This document shows positions 7,631 through 15,220 of a DNA stretch of 26,340 nt, piece by piece. Where the stretch lies: positions 1 to 26,340 of the forward strand of contig SBEK01000034.1 in NCBI GenBank assembly GCA_009668925.1. Reading direction: 5' to 3'. The notes beneath the pieces are model-generated. The model saw only the letters and a program-made list of their open reading frames with translations, was not told the DNA's origin and made no database searches. This DNA comes from Deltaproteobacteria bacterium. Its GTDB lineage: Bacteria; Desulfobacterota; Syntrophia; Syntrophales; Smithellaceae. A program made the position numbers and the translations under genes. How positions within the stretch are numbered: position 1 is the stretch's first letter; each line of letters begins with the position of its first letter.

Positions 7631-8296
7631 GTGAGACATTTTCTATCAGCAGCAATTACCGCATTGCTTATTATTTTCACCGGACAGGCATCGGCAAACG
7701 CCGCAGCGGGTTCGGTCATTGTGCAGGAATCGACAGCCTATTATCGCGGCGAGTGCGCGGATTTGTCGTCCCTGTCGGCCAAAGAAAGAGAATTGGTGGC
7801 GTTTGTCTGCCAAGCAAAGGCATTTGCCCTGGCGAAAATCGAGGAGATGGGCACGAAGAGGGGACTCAGCGCCGCGTTTAAGGAATTCAACAGGCCTGTC
7901 GGCGATGCAAAATGCAAAGCCGGCAAATGTCCGTTTCAACGAGGCAAGCTTTACATCTTTGCCTATGAAAACAAAAGACAGGGAGACCGGGTGGCGAGGA
8001 TTATCTGCCGGGCCAACGGCGCCAATCCGGCCATGGCCGGTAAGGACTTCTTCAACACAGGATTTACCATGAAGGCCCATCCGCAATACGGAATCAGGCA
8101 AAACCCGGACGCCAAATTCTTCCGCATGGTTTCCGATGCCGCCTACCGGAAAAATGGCTATACGGATGGGTTTGTCCTGTTTACCTGGCCCAATCCCCAA
8201 AACGGCGACAGGATCTGGTTGAAAAAAGGCTATTCGACAAAGATTACCGACACGGTTTGGATCGGTTCCGGAATCTATATCGAGGAAGTGAATTGA
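7631..8296 (+). CDS. Secreted single-Cache domain protein
   Basis: A 221-residue protein with a signal peptide (MRHFLSAAITALLIIFTGQASANA). The mature part looks like a periplasmic sCache_2 ligand-binding domain: a long N-terminal helix (residues 45-80), a first sheet with GKLYIFAYE, a G-K-D-F-F pattern, then the diagnostic FTWPNPQNGD segment and a terminal WIGSGIYIEE strand. There is no transmembrane helix or output domain after the Cache, so it is a free or lipid-independent binding protein rather than a chemoreceptor. The GTG start at 7631 is chosen because AAAGGAG lies just upstream and it begins the signal peptide; an in-frame ATG at 7589 would add 14 charged residues. Cysteines at 42, 60, 95, 100 and 126 suggest disulfides. 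The ligand is unknown. Confidence 0.8.
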   Translation: MRHFLSAAITALLIIFTGQASANAAAGSVIVQESTAYYRGECADLSSLSAKERELVAFVCQAKAFALAKIEEMGTKRGLSAAFKEFNRPVGDAKCKAGKCPFQRGKLYIFAYENKRQGDRVARIICRANGANPAMAGKDFFNTGFTMKAHPQYGIRQNPDAKFFRMVSDAAYRKNGYTDGFVLFTWPNPQNGDRIWLKKGYSTKITDTVWIGSGIYIEEVN

Positions 8297-8359
8297 TGAA
8301 AGGCGATGCCTTCACCGGAAGCGGCGGGAGGAACCGGCTTTAATGGATGAGGAGCTCAC

Positions 8360-9853
8360 GTGAACCACGAATCATTTTATACGTCCCTGTTTGAGCCGCG
8401 GGCGATCGCTTTTATCGGGGCGTCGGCCAATCCCGCCAAGTGGGGGTTCAATATTCTGCATCATCTGATCCGGGGAGAATACACCGGAAACATTTATCCC
8501 GTAAATCCACAGGGCGGATCATGGTTTGGCAGGCCGATCTATCAAAGACTGGCGGATGTTCCGGGTCCGGTTGATCTGGCGATCATCGTCGTTCCGAAAG
8601 AAAACGTTGTGCATACTCTACGGGAATGCATTGCCGCACGCATTCCTGCCGCGGTCATCATCACCGCCGGATTCGGTGAAACAGGCCCGGCAGGCAAGGC
8701 TCTGGAGCGCGACGTGCAGGCTCTGGCCGCGAGCGGAGGAATCCGCATTGTGGGGCCGAACACCATGGGAATCTACAGCGCCTACCCGTCGCGTATGCAG
8801 GCGATCATGACCTCTTCGCAATTCACCAGAGGAGCCGTCGCCGTCTTATCCCAGAGCGGCAATCTGGGAACGTCCATCTCCGACCGCTTCATCCGCCGCG
8901 CCGTAGGCCTCAGCCGTCTGGTCAGTTCGGGGAATGAAGCGGATCTGACGATTGAAGATTATCTGGAGTATCTGGAAGACGACCCCAGGACCCGGATCAT
9001 CTGCCTCTATGTGGAAGGGGTGCGCCAGGGCAGCCGCTTCGTCGACACGCTCCGGCGGATCTCGGCCGTCAAACCGGTGATCCTTCTCAAGGGAGGCACG
9101 GGGGCCATCGGCGCGGGGGCGGCGATGTCGCACACCGGAGCGCTCGCCGGAAGCTTCAGCGTGTTTCGGGCGATCTGCACCCAGGCCAATGTGATCCTGG
9201 CGGAGACCATCGATGAAATGGTTGATGTCGCGGGGCTGCTGCTTTCTCAGCCCCGGATCAAAGGGAGCCGGATCGGTATCGTGACGCAGGGCGGAGGATT
9301 GGGTGTGCTGTCCGCCGATCTTTGTGAGGCCGCCGGCCTCAGGGTTCCGCCGCTCGAAGAGCGAGTGGTCCGCATGCTTGACGCCTACCTGCCGCCTTTC
9401 TGGAGTAGAGGGAATCCGGTCGATCTGGTTGCTCCGGGAAAGGTGTCCATGATCACCGACTCCACCGCGGCGCTGCTTGCTCATGCGGACATGGACGCGA
9501 TCGTGCTTCTGGGACTGGGATACATGACGAGCCGCGCCCGACACTGGCTTTCATCAGACGTGCTGCCGAATGAGGTCATGGAGCGGCCGGCGCGGAAAAT
9601 GATCGCCGGGGAAATGGAGCTTCTGGATCTTGTCGTGAAACAGATCAAGGATTATAACAAACCGATCATCCCGGTGATTGATGTCGTCGGGTTTGATGAT
9701 CCCGATGAGGGAAATATCGTTCGCCATCTGGACGCGATGGGGATCATGGCCTACTCGTCTCCGGAACAGGCGATCCGCGCGCTCGCGAAAGCGGAAAAGT
9801 ATTATCGCAGGCTGTCGAAAACAGCGTCCGCAATACAGGCGCCGGTCCTTTGA
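8360..9853 (+). CDS. NDP-forming acyl-CoA synthetase alpha-subunit-like protein 1 (CoA-binding and ligase CoA domains)
   Basis: This 497-residue protein matches the alpha subunit of ADP-forming acetyl-/acyl-CoA synthetases. It has a CoA-binding Rossmann domain (AIAFIGAS, then YPVNPQGG), a succinyl-CoA-ligase-like domain (GPNTMGIY, VLSQSGNLG), and the phosphorylatable histidine H258 in MSHTGALAG. E219 in YVEGVR is placed like the second-shell glutamate of the archaeal enzyme. The C-terminal part (about 300-490) is the second CoA-ligase domain. The start is GTG at 8360 after GAGGAG. The ATP-grasp beta subunit needed for nucleotide binding is neither fused nor adjacent. It may pair with a beta encoded elsewhere and interconvert acyl-CoA plus ADP/Pi with acid plus ATP. 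Confidence 0.85.
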   Translation: MNHESFYTSLFEPRAIAFIGASANPAKWGFNILHHLIRGEYTGNIYPVNPQGGSWFGRPIYQRLADVPGPVDLAIIVVPKENVVHTLRECIAARIPAAVIITAGFGETGPAGKALERDVQALAASGGIRIVGPNTMGIYSAYPSRMQAIMTSSQFTRGAVAVLSQSGNLGTSISDRFIRRAVGLSRLVSSGNEADLTIEDYLEYLEDDPRTRIICLYVEGVRQGSRFVDTLRRISAVKPVILLKGGTGAIGAGAAMSHTGALAGSFSVFRAICTQANVILAETIDEMVDVAGLLLSQPRIKGSRIGIVTQGGGLGVLSADLCEAAGLRVPPLEERVVRMLDAYLPPFWSRGNPVDLVAPGKVSMITDSTAALLAHADMDAIVLLGLGYMTSRARHWLSSDVLPNEVMERPARKMIAGEMELLDLVVKQIKDYNKPIIPVIDVVGFDDPDEGNIVRHLDAMGIMAYSSPEQAIRALAKAEKYYRRLSKTASAIQAPVL

Positions 9854-9866
9854 AGTATTGCCGGTG

Positions 9867-9895
9867 TTGACAAGTTTCAATTTGTGTTATTAAAT
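9867..9895 (+). promoter_or_regulatory. Candidate promoter for leaderless ATPase transcript
   Basis: TTGACA (9867-9872), 17 bases, TTAAAT (9890-9895); TATTAA at 9888-9893 is an alternative -10. A start seven bases after the -10 would fall at 9902, exactly the A of the ATG of the ATPase gene. Confidence 0.45.
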
Positions 9896-9901
9896 GCAGT
9901 C

Positions 9902-10600
9902 ATGCATGTGCAAAACGTAACACTTCTTTCCTCAAAATATCCGGAAACGGATGTCTATCCTTTCAATGTCCCGGCTTTTAAGCACAGCGACCGTCTTGAA
10001 CTGGCGACGCCGGTTACGTTGTTTGTCGGGGAAAACGGTTCCGGAAAATCCACACTGCTTCGGGCCATTGCATTGGCCTGCGGCATTCACATCTGGCAGG
10101 AAACCGGCCGTACCCGATATCATCATAATCCTTATGAGGATAAGCTCGGCGAATACCTGTCCATTGGATGGCGCGATGGTAAAGTGCCGGGGTCTTTCTT
10201 CGGTTCGGAAAGTTTTCATCATTTCCGCCAGGTCGTGGATGAGTGGTCGGCGGCCGATCCGGGACAGCTCAATTATTTCGGCGGGAAATCGCTTTTGACC
10301 CAGTCGCACGGCGAATCGCTTATGTCATTTTTCACGGCACGCTACAAAATCAAGGGGATTTATCTGCTCGACGAACCGGAGACGGCTCTGTCGCCGCGAA
10401 ACCAGATCAGATTGCTGGAGTTGCTCGACCGCGCCGGCTGTGAGGGTCAAGCGCAGTTCATCATGGCTACGCATTCGCCGATCCTTCTGGCCTGTCCGCG
10501 CGCCGTCATCTATAATTTTGACCGGACGCCGATTCGGCCGGTCCGTTATGAGAATACGGAACATTATCAGATCTACAAAAAATTTCTGGAAACCAGATAA
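9902..10600 (+). CDS. Small AAA/ABC-type ATPase (COG3910-like predicted ATPase)
   Basis: A 232-residue soluble ABC-class ATPase. Walker A is GENGSGKST (residues 43-51), Walker B is IYLLDEPETALSP (D157, E158), and the H-loop is ATHSP (H191). An SHGES segment before Walker B stands where the signature motif occurs in this family. Length and motif spacing fit the stand-alone predicted ATPases of COG3910, which lack membrane or nuclease domains and have no assigned role. Start choice: ATG at 9902 begins the conserved N-terminus, while the in-frame GTG at 9884 would overlap the promoter. No Shine-Dalgarno sequence precedes either. It sits between two acyl-CoA synthetase alpha paralogs on the same strand. 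That may be chance or a functional link. Confidence 0.8.
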   Translation: MHVQNVTLLSSKYPETDVYPFNVPAFKHSDRLELATPVTLFVGENGSGKSTLLRAIALACGIHIWQETGRTRYHHNPYEDKLGEYLSIGWRDGKVPGSFFGSESFHHFRQVVDEWSAADPGQLNYFGGKSLLTQSHGESLMSFFTARYKIKGIYLLDEPETALSPRNQIRLLELLDRAGCEGQAQFIMATHSPILLACPRAVIYNFDRTPIRPVRYENTEHYQIYKKFLETR

Positions 10601-10640
10601 AATCAGAAAGCGGCGACATCGGTGAGAAAGGAAAGGACCC

Positions 10641-12029
10641 ATGAGAGAGATTAAAGAAATTCTGGAGGCGCAGAGTATTGTGGTCATCGGGGCGTCAAGG
10701 GACCAGGAGAAACCCGGCGCGCAGCTCCTGAGTGTTTTAAAGGCGGTGGGTTATCAGGGGCTTGTGGCCGGCGTAAATCCTCAGGGGGGTGACGTCTTTG
10801 GATTTTCTCTTTACCGGAGCATGACGGAGGTGCCCTTCGATGTCGATCTGGCTGTTTTGTTGATTCCGCCCAAATTCGTTCCGGATGCCCTGCGGGACTG
10901 CGCGCGCAAGGGCGTCAAAGGGGTGGTGATTTCGGCCGAGGGGTTTGCGGAAACGGGCCCCGAGGGGGCGGCGTATCAGGAAGACGTCAAAGCGATTTTA
11001 AGCGCTTCCGGCATGCGCGGGTTCGGCCCCAACACCTTGGGCCTCGTCAATACCCGGACGAAGCTGACGACGTCTTATTTTGCCACGGCCAGAATGCTCG
11101 AGGCGGGATCGATCGGCCTGGCGGCGCAGTCCGGAATATTTGTGGGGGCGCTCCTGCGCTACTTGAGTTCACTCGACGGTCTGCATCTCTCCAAAGGCAT
11201 CGGTCTGGGAAACAAGGCGGATGTCAACGAATCCGATGCGCTGGCGTATCTGGCGGACGACGAGCAGACTAAAATGATCGGCCTGTATCTGGAAGACGTG
11301 AAAAACGGCGGCCGCTTTTACGAGAATTTGAAAAGCGCGGTGGAGAAAAAGCCCGTTCTTCTCATCAAGAGCGGCCGAACAACGGCCGGAGCAAAAGCTT
11401 CGGCATCCCACACGGCCAGCATGGCGGTGGCGGACAGCGTCTTCGACGGCATCGTGCGCCAGGCCGGAGCCATTCGCCTTTACGCCATCGATGAGTTTGT
11501 CCGGACGCTGAAAGGATTTCTCAATATGCCCCTGCCGAAGGGAGACCGGCTGGCGTATGTGACATACAGCGGAGCGCAGGCGATCATGAGTATCGATGCC
11601 TCCGCGGAACAGGGATTAAGCGTCGCCGTGCTGAAAGCCGAAACGCAGGAGAGAATCGCCAAAGTGATCGCCACCCGCTCCAAAACGAAAAACCCCATCG
11701 ATATCTTCCCCGACTGGATGGCTTGCGGATACGAAAAGACGACATCGGAAATCATGAAAGCGCTGCTCACGGATGAAGGTGTGGACGGGGTTGTATTTAT
11801 TTCTTTTGGCGACAAGAACCCCGGCGTCTATCAGTCCATGATCGATGTCATTCAAGCCGACAGGCGCAAGCCCGTCTTCGTGTCCCTTCTGGGAGAGAAG
11901 GACGATCGGGAGGCCTGCCAGCGGTTTCTGGATGCCCGCGGTGTGCCCTGTTATGATTTTCCCGAGCAAGCCGTGCAGGTGTTTGCCCGCATGCGGCAAT
12001 ACGCCCGTGTCCGGGATCGCCTGGCGTGA
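10641..12029 (+). CDS. NDP-forming acyl-CoA synthetase alpha-subunit-like protein 2
   Basis: A 462-residue paralog of the protein at 8360. It has the CoA-binding domain (IVVIGASRDQ, VNPQGGDVFG), the ligase domain (GPNTLGLVN, AAQSGIFVG), the phospho-histidine candidate H257 in ASHTASMA, and E218 in YLEDVK. Numbering coincides with His257 and Glu218 of the Pyrococcus alpha subunit. The N-terminus is shorter and the similarity to the upstream paralog looks moderate, so they probably differ in acyl substrate rather than being a recent duplication. The start follows AAAGGA. It again lacks an ATP-grasp partner in the window. The alternative, protein-deacetylase-related or regulatory CoA-binding proteins, seems less likely because the histidine is kept. 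Confidence 0.84.
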   Translation: MREIKEILEAQSIVVIGASRDQEKPGAQLLSVLKAVGYQGLVAGVNPQGGDVFGFSLYRSMTEVPFDVDLAVLLIPPKFVPDALRDCARKGVKGVVISAEGFAETGPEGAAYQEDVKAILSASGMRGFGPNTLGLVNTRTKLTTSYFATARMLEAGSIGLAAQSGIFVGALLRYLSSLDGLHLSKGIGLGNKADVNESDALAYLADDEQTKMIGLYLEDVKNGGRFYENLKSAVEKKPVLLIKSGRTTAGAKASASHTASMAVADSVFDGIVRQAGAIRLYAIDEFVRTLKGFLNMPLPKGDRLAYVTYSGAQAIMSIDASAEQGLSVAVLKAETQERIAKVIATRSKTKNPIDIFPDWMACGYEKTTSEIMKALLTDEGVDGVVFISFGDKNPGVYQSMIDVIQADRRKPVFVSLLGEKDDREACQRFLDARGVPCYDFPEQAVQVFARMRQYARVRDRLA

Positions 12030-12107
12030 TCCGGAGGGCGAAGGCGGTTCGCGTCCCTGAAAGAAAAGATGCGGTCGTCGGATGACGAGCATGAGGTAAA
12101 TTGAAAC

Positions 12108-13376
12108 ATGCGGGTTCTCTTCATCGCCGCCAATACCGAAAAAATCAATGTTCTGCCCCTGCCGCTGGGGCTCTATGACGTTGCCGCGGCGACTGAACAA
12201 AGCGGCCATGATATCCTGGTGCTGAATCTTATGTCGCTTGACGATTCCCGGACGTGCATCCGGGACGCTATCTTGTCTTTTCACCCCGATGTGATCGGCA
12301 TCTCCGTACGCAATATCGACGACCAGGTGATGCATGGCGCAAGGTTTTTGCTCGACGGTGTCAAGGATGTCGTGCTCCACTGCAGAGAGCTGTCGCAGGC
12401 TCCCGTTGTGCTCGGCGGAGCAGGCTACAGCATTTTTCCCGAGGCCGTTCTGGACTACCTGGAGGCGGATATGGGCATCCAGGGGGAAGGGGAAGCCGCT
12501 TTTCCCGAACTGCTCTCCAGACTGGCGCGGCGGGCTGATCTTGAAGGATTGCCCGGTCTGTATCTGAGAGGGCAGGGATTGCAGGGCGGCCGGACCTATA
12601 TCCGCGATCTCGGCGGCCTGACCGTATCCGGCGTTCATCGCTTTCTGGCGGCATATGATCGGGAGTTATGGGTGCCGTTTCAGACCAGACGCGGCTGTCC
12701 CCTGAATTGCAGCTATTGCTCCACGGCGACCATTGAGGGGCGGACGATCAGAAAGCGGCCCCCCGAAAAGGCTCTCGAAGAGCTGCAGAACTTTGTGGAA
12801 GCCGGATTCAACCAATTTTATTTTGTCGATAATACTTTCAATCTGCCGGCATCTTATGCTGCGGAAATTTGCCGGTTGATCATCCGCCGGGGGCTACGCA
12901 TCGCGTGGCGTTGCATCTTCTATCCCGGCAAAGTCGATGAAGGTCTGATCGGATTGATGGCCGATGCGGGTTGCCGCGAGGTGAGTCTGGGATTTGAAAG
13001 CGGGTGCGAGGGGATTCTCAGGAGTATGAATAAACGGTTCCACCCCGATGATGTTCGCCGAACATCGCTTTGTCTGGCGCAGCACGGTATCCGGCAGATG
13101 GGGTTTCTGATGCTGGGGGGGCCGGGAGAAACAAGAGCGTCGGTTCTCGAAAGCCTTGCCTTTGCCGATTCCCTTCCTCTGGACACGGTGAAGGTGTCGC
13201 AGGGAATCCGCATTTATCCGGGCACGGCACTGGCCAAGATCGCTCTAGCCGAGCACAGAATTGCGCCGGACGATCAGCTTCTCGCGCCCGTTTTTTATAT
13301 GGTGCGGGAAATTGAAGAATGGCTGAAAGAGACCGTGGCGCTCAAAATGGCCGAGCGTCCCCACTGGACAGCGTAG
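12108..13376 (+). CDS. B12-binding-type radical SAM protein
   Basis: A 422-residue enzyme of the B12-binding-domain radical SAM class. Residues 1-140 form a Rossmann-like cobalamin-binding-type domain (PLGLYDVAAATEQSGHDILV, PDVIGISVRN, VLGGAGYSIFPE, IQGEGE) without the classical DxHxxG loop, as is usual in this class. Residues 190-400 form the radical SAM barrel with the 4Fe-4S motif C197-PLN-C201-SY-C204. Later signatures include VSLGFESG and GFLMLGGPGET. Members methylate unreactive carbons or perform other radical reactions; the substrate is not predictable. The ATG is preceded by GAGGT about ten bases upstream. The gene is separated by 78 bases from the acyl-CoA synthetase paralog. The C-terminus ends soon after the barrel, unlike the second radical SAM gene at 19009. 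Confidence 0.87.
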   Translation: MRVLFIAANTEKINVLPLPLGLYDVAAATEQSGHDILVLNLMSLDDSRTCIRDAILSFHPDVIGISVRNIDDQVMHGARFLLDGVKDVVLHCRELSQAPVVLGGAGYSIFPEAVLDYLEADMGIQGEGEAAFPELLSRLARRADLEGLPGLYLRGQGLQGGRTYIRDLGGLTVSGVHRFLAAYDRELWVPFQTRRGCPLNCSYCSTATIEGRTIRKRPPEKALEELQNFVEAGFNQFYFVDNTFNLPASYAAEICRLIIRRGLRIAWRCIFYPGKVDEGLIGLMADAGCREVSLGFESGCEGILRSMNKRFHPDDVRRTSLCLAQHGIRQMGFLMLGGPGETRASVLESLAFADSLPLDTVKVSQGIRIYPGTALAKIALAEHRIAPDDQLLAPVFYMVREIEEWLKETVALKMAERPHWTA

Positions 13377-13450
13377 TCTTGCCGGGCGATATTCCCGTGT
13401 GAAGCCGGATACCGGCCGTTGCAGAATTTTCAAACAAGGGAAAAGTTTTC

Positions 13451-13480
13451 TTGACAGCAGCGGGAAAGATGAGATTAAAT
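13451..13480 (+). promoter_or_regulatory. Promoter for PBP7-like gene
   Basis: TTGACA (13451-13456) with an 18-base spacer to TTAAAT (13475-13480), or 17 to ATTAAA. The leader to the ATG at 13506 would be about 20 bases and contain the GGAGG ribosome site. Confidence 0.5.
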
Positions 13481-13505
13481 GCAGCCGTATCGGAATGGAG
13501 GGCGC

Positions 13506-14417
13506 ATGTTAAAGAAATTGGGGCTGATCTCCCTGGCCGCTGTCGTCTTAGCGGGAACGCTGATCGTTTCCGCCGAGACGGGGTTTTCGAGAACACGGGC
13601 AGCGGCTGCTTCTTACCGAAATGCATCGGTTCCCGAATCAAGACGCCTTCCGCAGGGATTGATGCTGCGCTCCGCCGCCGCAGTGGTGGAGGATCAACGG
13701 ACGGGCGAACTTCTGGTTCAGAAGCAGGCGTCAGCCGTTGTGCCCATAGCGTCCATCACCAAACTCATGACGGCCATGGTCGTGCTCGACGCCGACTGCG
13801 ACCTGATGGAATCGATCACCGTCCAAAAAAGTGATGTGGACAGGCTTCGTCACAGCCACTCCCGCCTGCCGGTGGGAACTATGTATACACGCCGGGAGGC
13901 GCTGCACCTGGCGTTGATGTCATCTGAAAACCGTTCGGCTCATGCCCTCGGCAGAACTTTCCCGGGCGGTCATGAGGCGTGCGTTGCTGCAATGAACGCC
14001 AAAGCCCGGTCTCTGGGGCTTATGGAAACACACTTTGAAGACACGACCGGACTTTCGAGCGGCAATGTTTCTTCCGCCCGCGATTTGGTCCGGCTGGTGG
14101 ATACGGCTTATCAGTATCGCCTCATCCGCGACTTTACGACCAGCCGGCAGGCCACGATTCAGTCCGGCCGCCGCGTACTGGAATTTCGCAACACCAACCG
14201 TCTGATTCTGAACCCGCGCTGGGACATCGGTCTGTCCAAGACGGGCTTCATCGGCGAGGCGGGGCGCTGTCTGGTGATGCAGGCTCAGGTGGCCCAGCGT
14301 CCCTTACTGATTGTGCTCCTGGACTCTCAGGGCAAGTTGACCCGAGTCGGCGACGCCAACCGGATCAAAAAATGGCTCGAAGGCCCCGCGGCCGCACCCG
14401 GAACGAGAAAAGGTTAG
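13506..14417 (+). CDS. pbpG: PBP7-like D-alanyl-D-alanine endopeptidase/carboxypeptidase (S11 family)
   Basis: A 303-residue periplasmic penicillin-binding protein. It has a signal or anchor segment at residues 5-24, then the S11 core with all three motifs: S83-I-T-K86, S140-E-N142 and K245-T-G247. The surrounding text (PIASITKLMTAMVVLDA, ALMSSENR, FRNTNRL, ARDLVRL) is very close to E. coli PBP7/PbpG, which cleaves D-Ala-meso-DAP crosslinks in peptidoglycan. The protein stops soon after the core, so there is no C-terminal amphipathic anchor as in PBP5. The ATG at 13506 is preferred over 13479: GGAGG lies just upstream, the signal peptide begins there, and 13479 lies inside the promoter. It is probably monocistronic, with a terminator at 14450. 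Confidence 0.9.
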   Translation: MLKKLGLISLAAVVLAGTLIVSAETGFSRTRAAAASYRNASVPESRRLPQGLMLRSAAAVVEDQRTGELLVQKQASAVVPIASITKLMTAMVVLDADCDLMESITVQKSDVDRLRHSHSRLPVGTMYTRREALHLALMSSENRSAHALGRTFPGGHEACVAAMNAKARSLGLMETHFEDTTGLSSGNVSSARDLVRLVDTAYQYRLIRDFTTSRQATIQSGRRVLEFRNTNRLILNPRWDIGLSKTGFIGEAGRCLVMQAQVAQRPLLIVLLDSQGKLTRVGDANRIKKWLEGPAAAPGTRKG

Positions 14418-14449
14418 CCGCCGGGAAATCACCATAAGCATGCCGTCCG

Positions 14450-14470
14450 AAGAACAACCGTTCTTTTTTT
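14450..14470 (+). terminator. Intrinsic terminator after PBP7-like gene
   Basis: AAGAAC (14450-14455) and GTTCTT (14460-14465) form a 6-bp stem over an AACC loop, directly followed by more T (a run of eight T in all). The stem is short but the T-run is strong. Confidence 0.6.
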
Positions 14471-14494
14471 CTTGCAGTTATTTCGTGATCTTTA

Positions 14495-14523
14495 TTGACT
14501 CCCGGTCTTAAATTTGCTAAGTG
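14495..14523 (+). promoter_or_regulatory. Possible promoter for the PHP-to-radical-SAM cluster
   Basis: TTGACT (14495-14500) is followed after 17 bases by TAAGTG (14518-14523), a poor -10. A CTAAG direct repeat (14517-14521 and 14534-14538) overlaps and follows it, possibly a regulator site. Evidence is weak. Confidence 0.3.
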
Positions 14524-14560
14524 ACTAACAGTCTAAGCGTTTCGTAAATCCTGATGACGG

Positions 14561-15220
14561 ATGATAGAAATGATTGATTTGCATACACACTCTATTTTCA
14601 GTGACGGTGAACTTATCCCTGCGGAGTCGGCGCAGCGTGCTTATGCCGCGGGGTACAAAACCATCGCCATCACGGATCATGCAGATTATTCCAATGTCGA
14701 TTTTATTCTTCCGCGGATTATCAAGGTGAGCGCGCAAATTACGCGTCACGGGAAAATCCGGGTCTTGCCGGGGGTGGAATTAACCCATATCGCTCCCGCT
14801 GATATCGGTGCGCTGGTTACCGAGGCGAGAGCGTTGGGGGCGAAAATCGTGATCGTTCATGGGGAAACCCTCACGGAGCCCGTGCCCGGCGGCACGAATC
14901 TGGCGGCGGTCCGCGCACGCGTGGATATTCTTGCCCATCCCGGACTTATCACGGAGGAGGAAGCGCGGGAAGCGGCGGCGGGGGGCGTCTTTCTGGAAAT
15001 TACGACGCGTCGGGGGCACAGTTACGCGAACGGTCATGTGGCGTCCATGGCTAGAAAATGCAACGCCAAGCTGGTGCTCAACAACGACGCCCACGCGCCG
15101 GGGGATTTTGTCGGCGTCAAAATGGCAACGAATATCGCGCGCGGCGCCGGATTATCCGATGAAGAAATTGCCGTCATGTTCGAAAATTCTCAAAAGTTGA
15201 TTCAAAGGTATTTTTCGTGA
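14561..15220 (+). CDS. PHP-domain metal-dependent phosphoesterase (histidinol-phosphatase-like)
   Basis: A 219-residue PHP protein. The metal ligands of the family are visible in order: H8 and H10 (DLHTH), D15 (FSDGE), H40 (ITDHAD), E73 (PGVELTH), H100 (VHGE), H126 (ILAHPG), and D176 with H178 (NNDAHAP). This complete set supports a trinuclear metal centre hydrolysing a phosphomonoester or phosphodiester. It is shorter than HisK-type histidinol phosphatases and no his genes are near. The ATG at 14561 has no clear Shine-Dalgarno; an ATG at 14570 would also retain H8/H10. The stop overlaps the next start by four bases (GTGA), so it is translationally coupled to the glycosyltransferase, implying a role in the same pathway, perhaps removing phosphate from a sugar or lipid intermediate. 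Confidence 0.85.
   Translation: MIEMIDLHTHSIFSDGELIPAESAQRAYAAGYKTIAITDHADYSNVDFILPRIIKVSAQITRHGKIRVLPGVELTHIAPADIGALVTEARALGAKIVIVHGETLTEPVPGGTNLAAVRARVDILAHPGLITEEEAREAAAGGVFLEITTRRGHSYANGHVASMARKCNAKLVLNNDAHAPGDFVGVKMATNIARGAGLSDEEIAVMFENSQKLIQRYFS

Noticed and set aside
12030..12107. Cobalamin riboswitch before the B12-type radical SAM gene
   Set aside because: The 78-base gap is too short and no B12-box-like sequence is visible.
14561..15220. Histidinol phosphatase of histidine biosynthesis
   Set aside because: Shorter than HisK-type enzymes and coupled to a glycosyltransferase rather than his genes.
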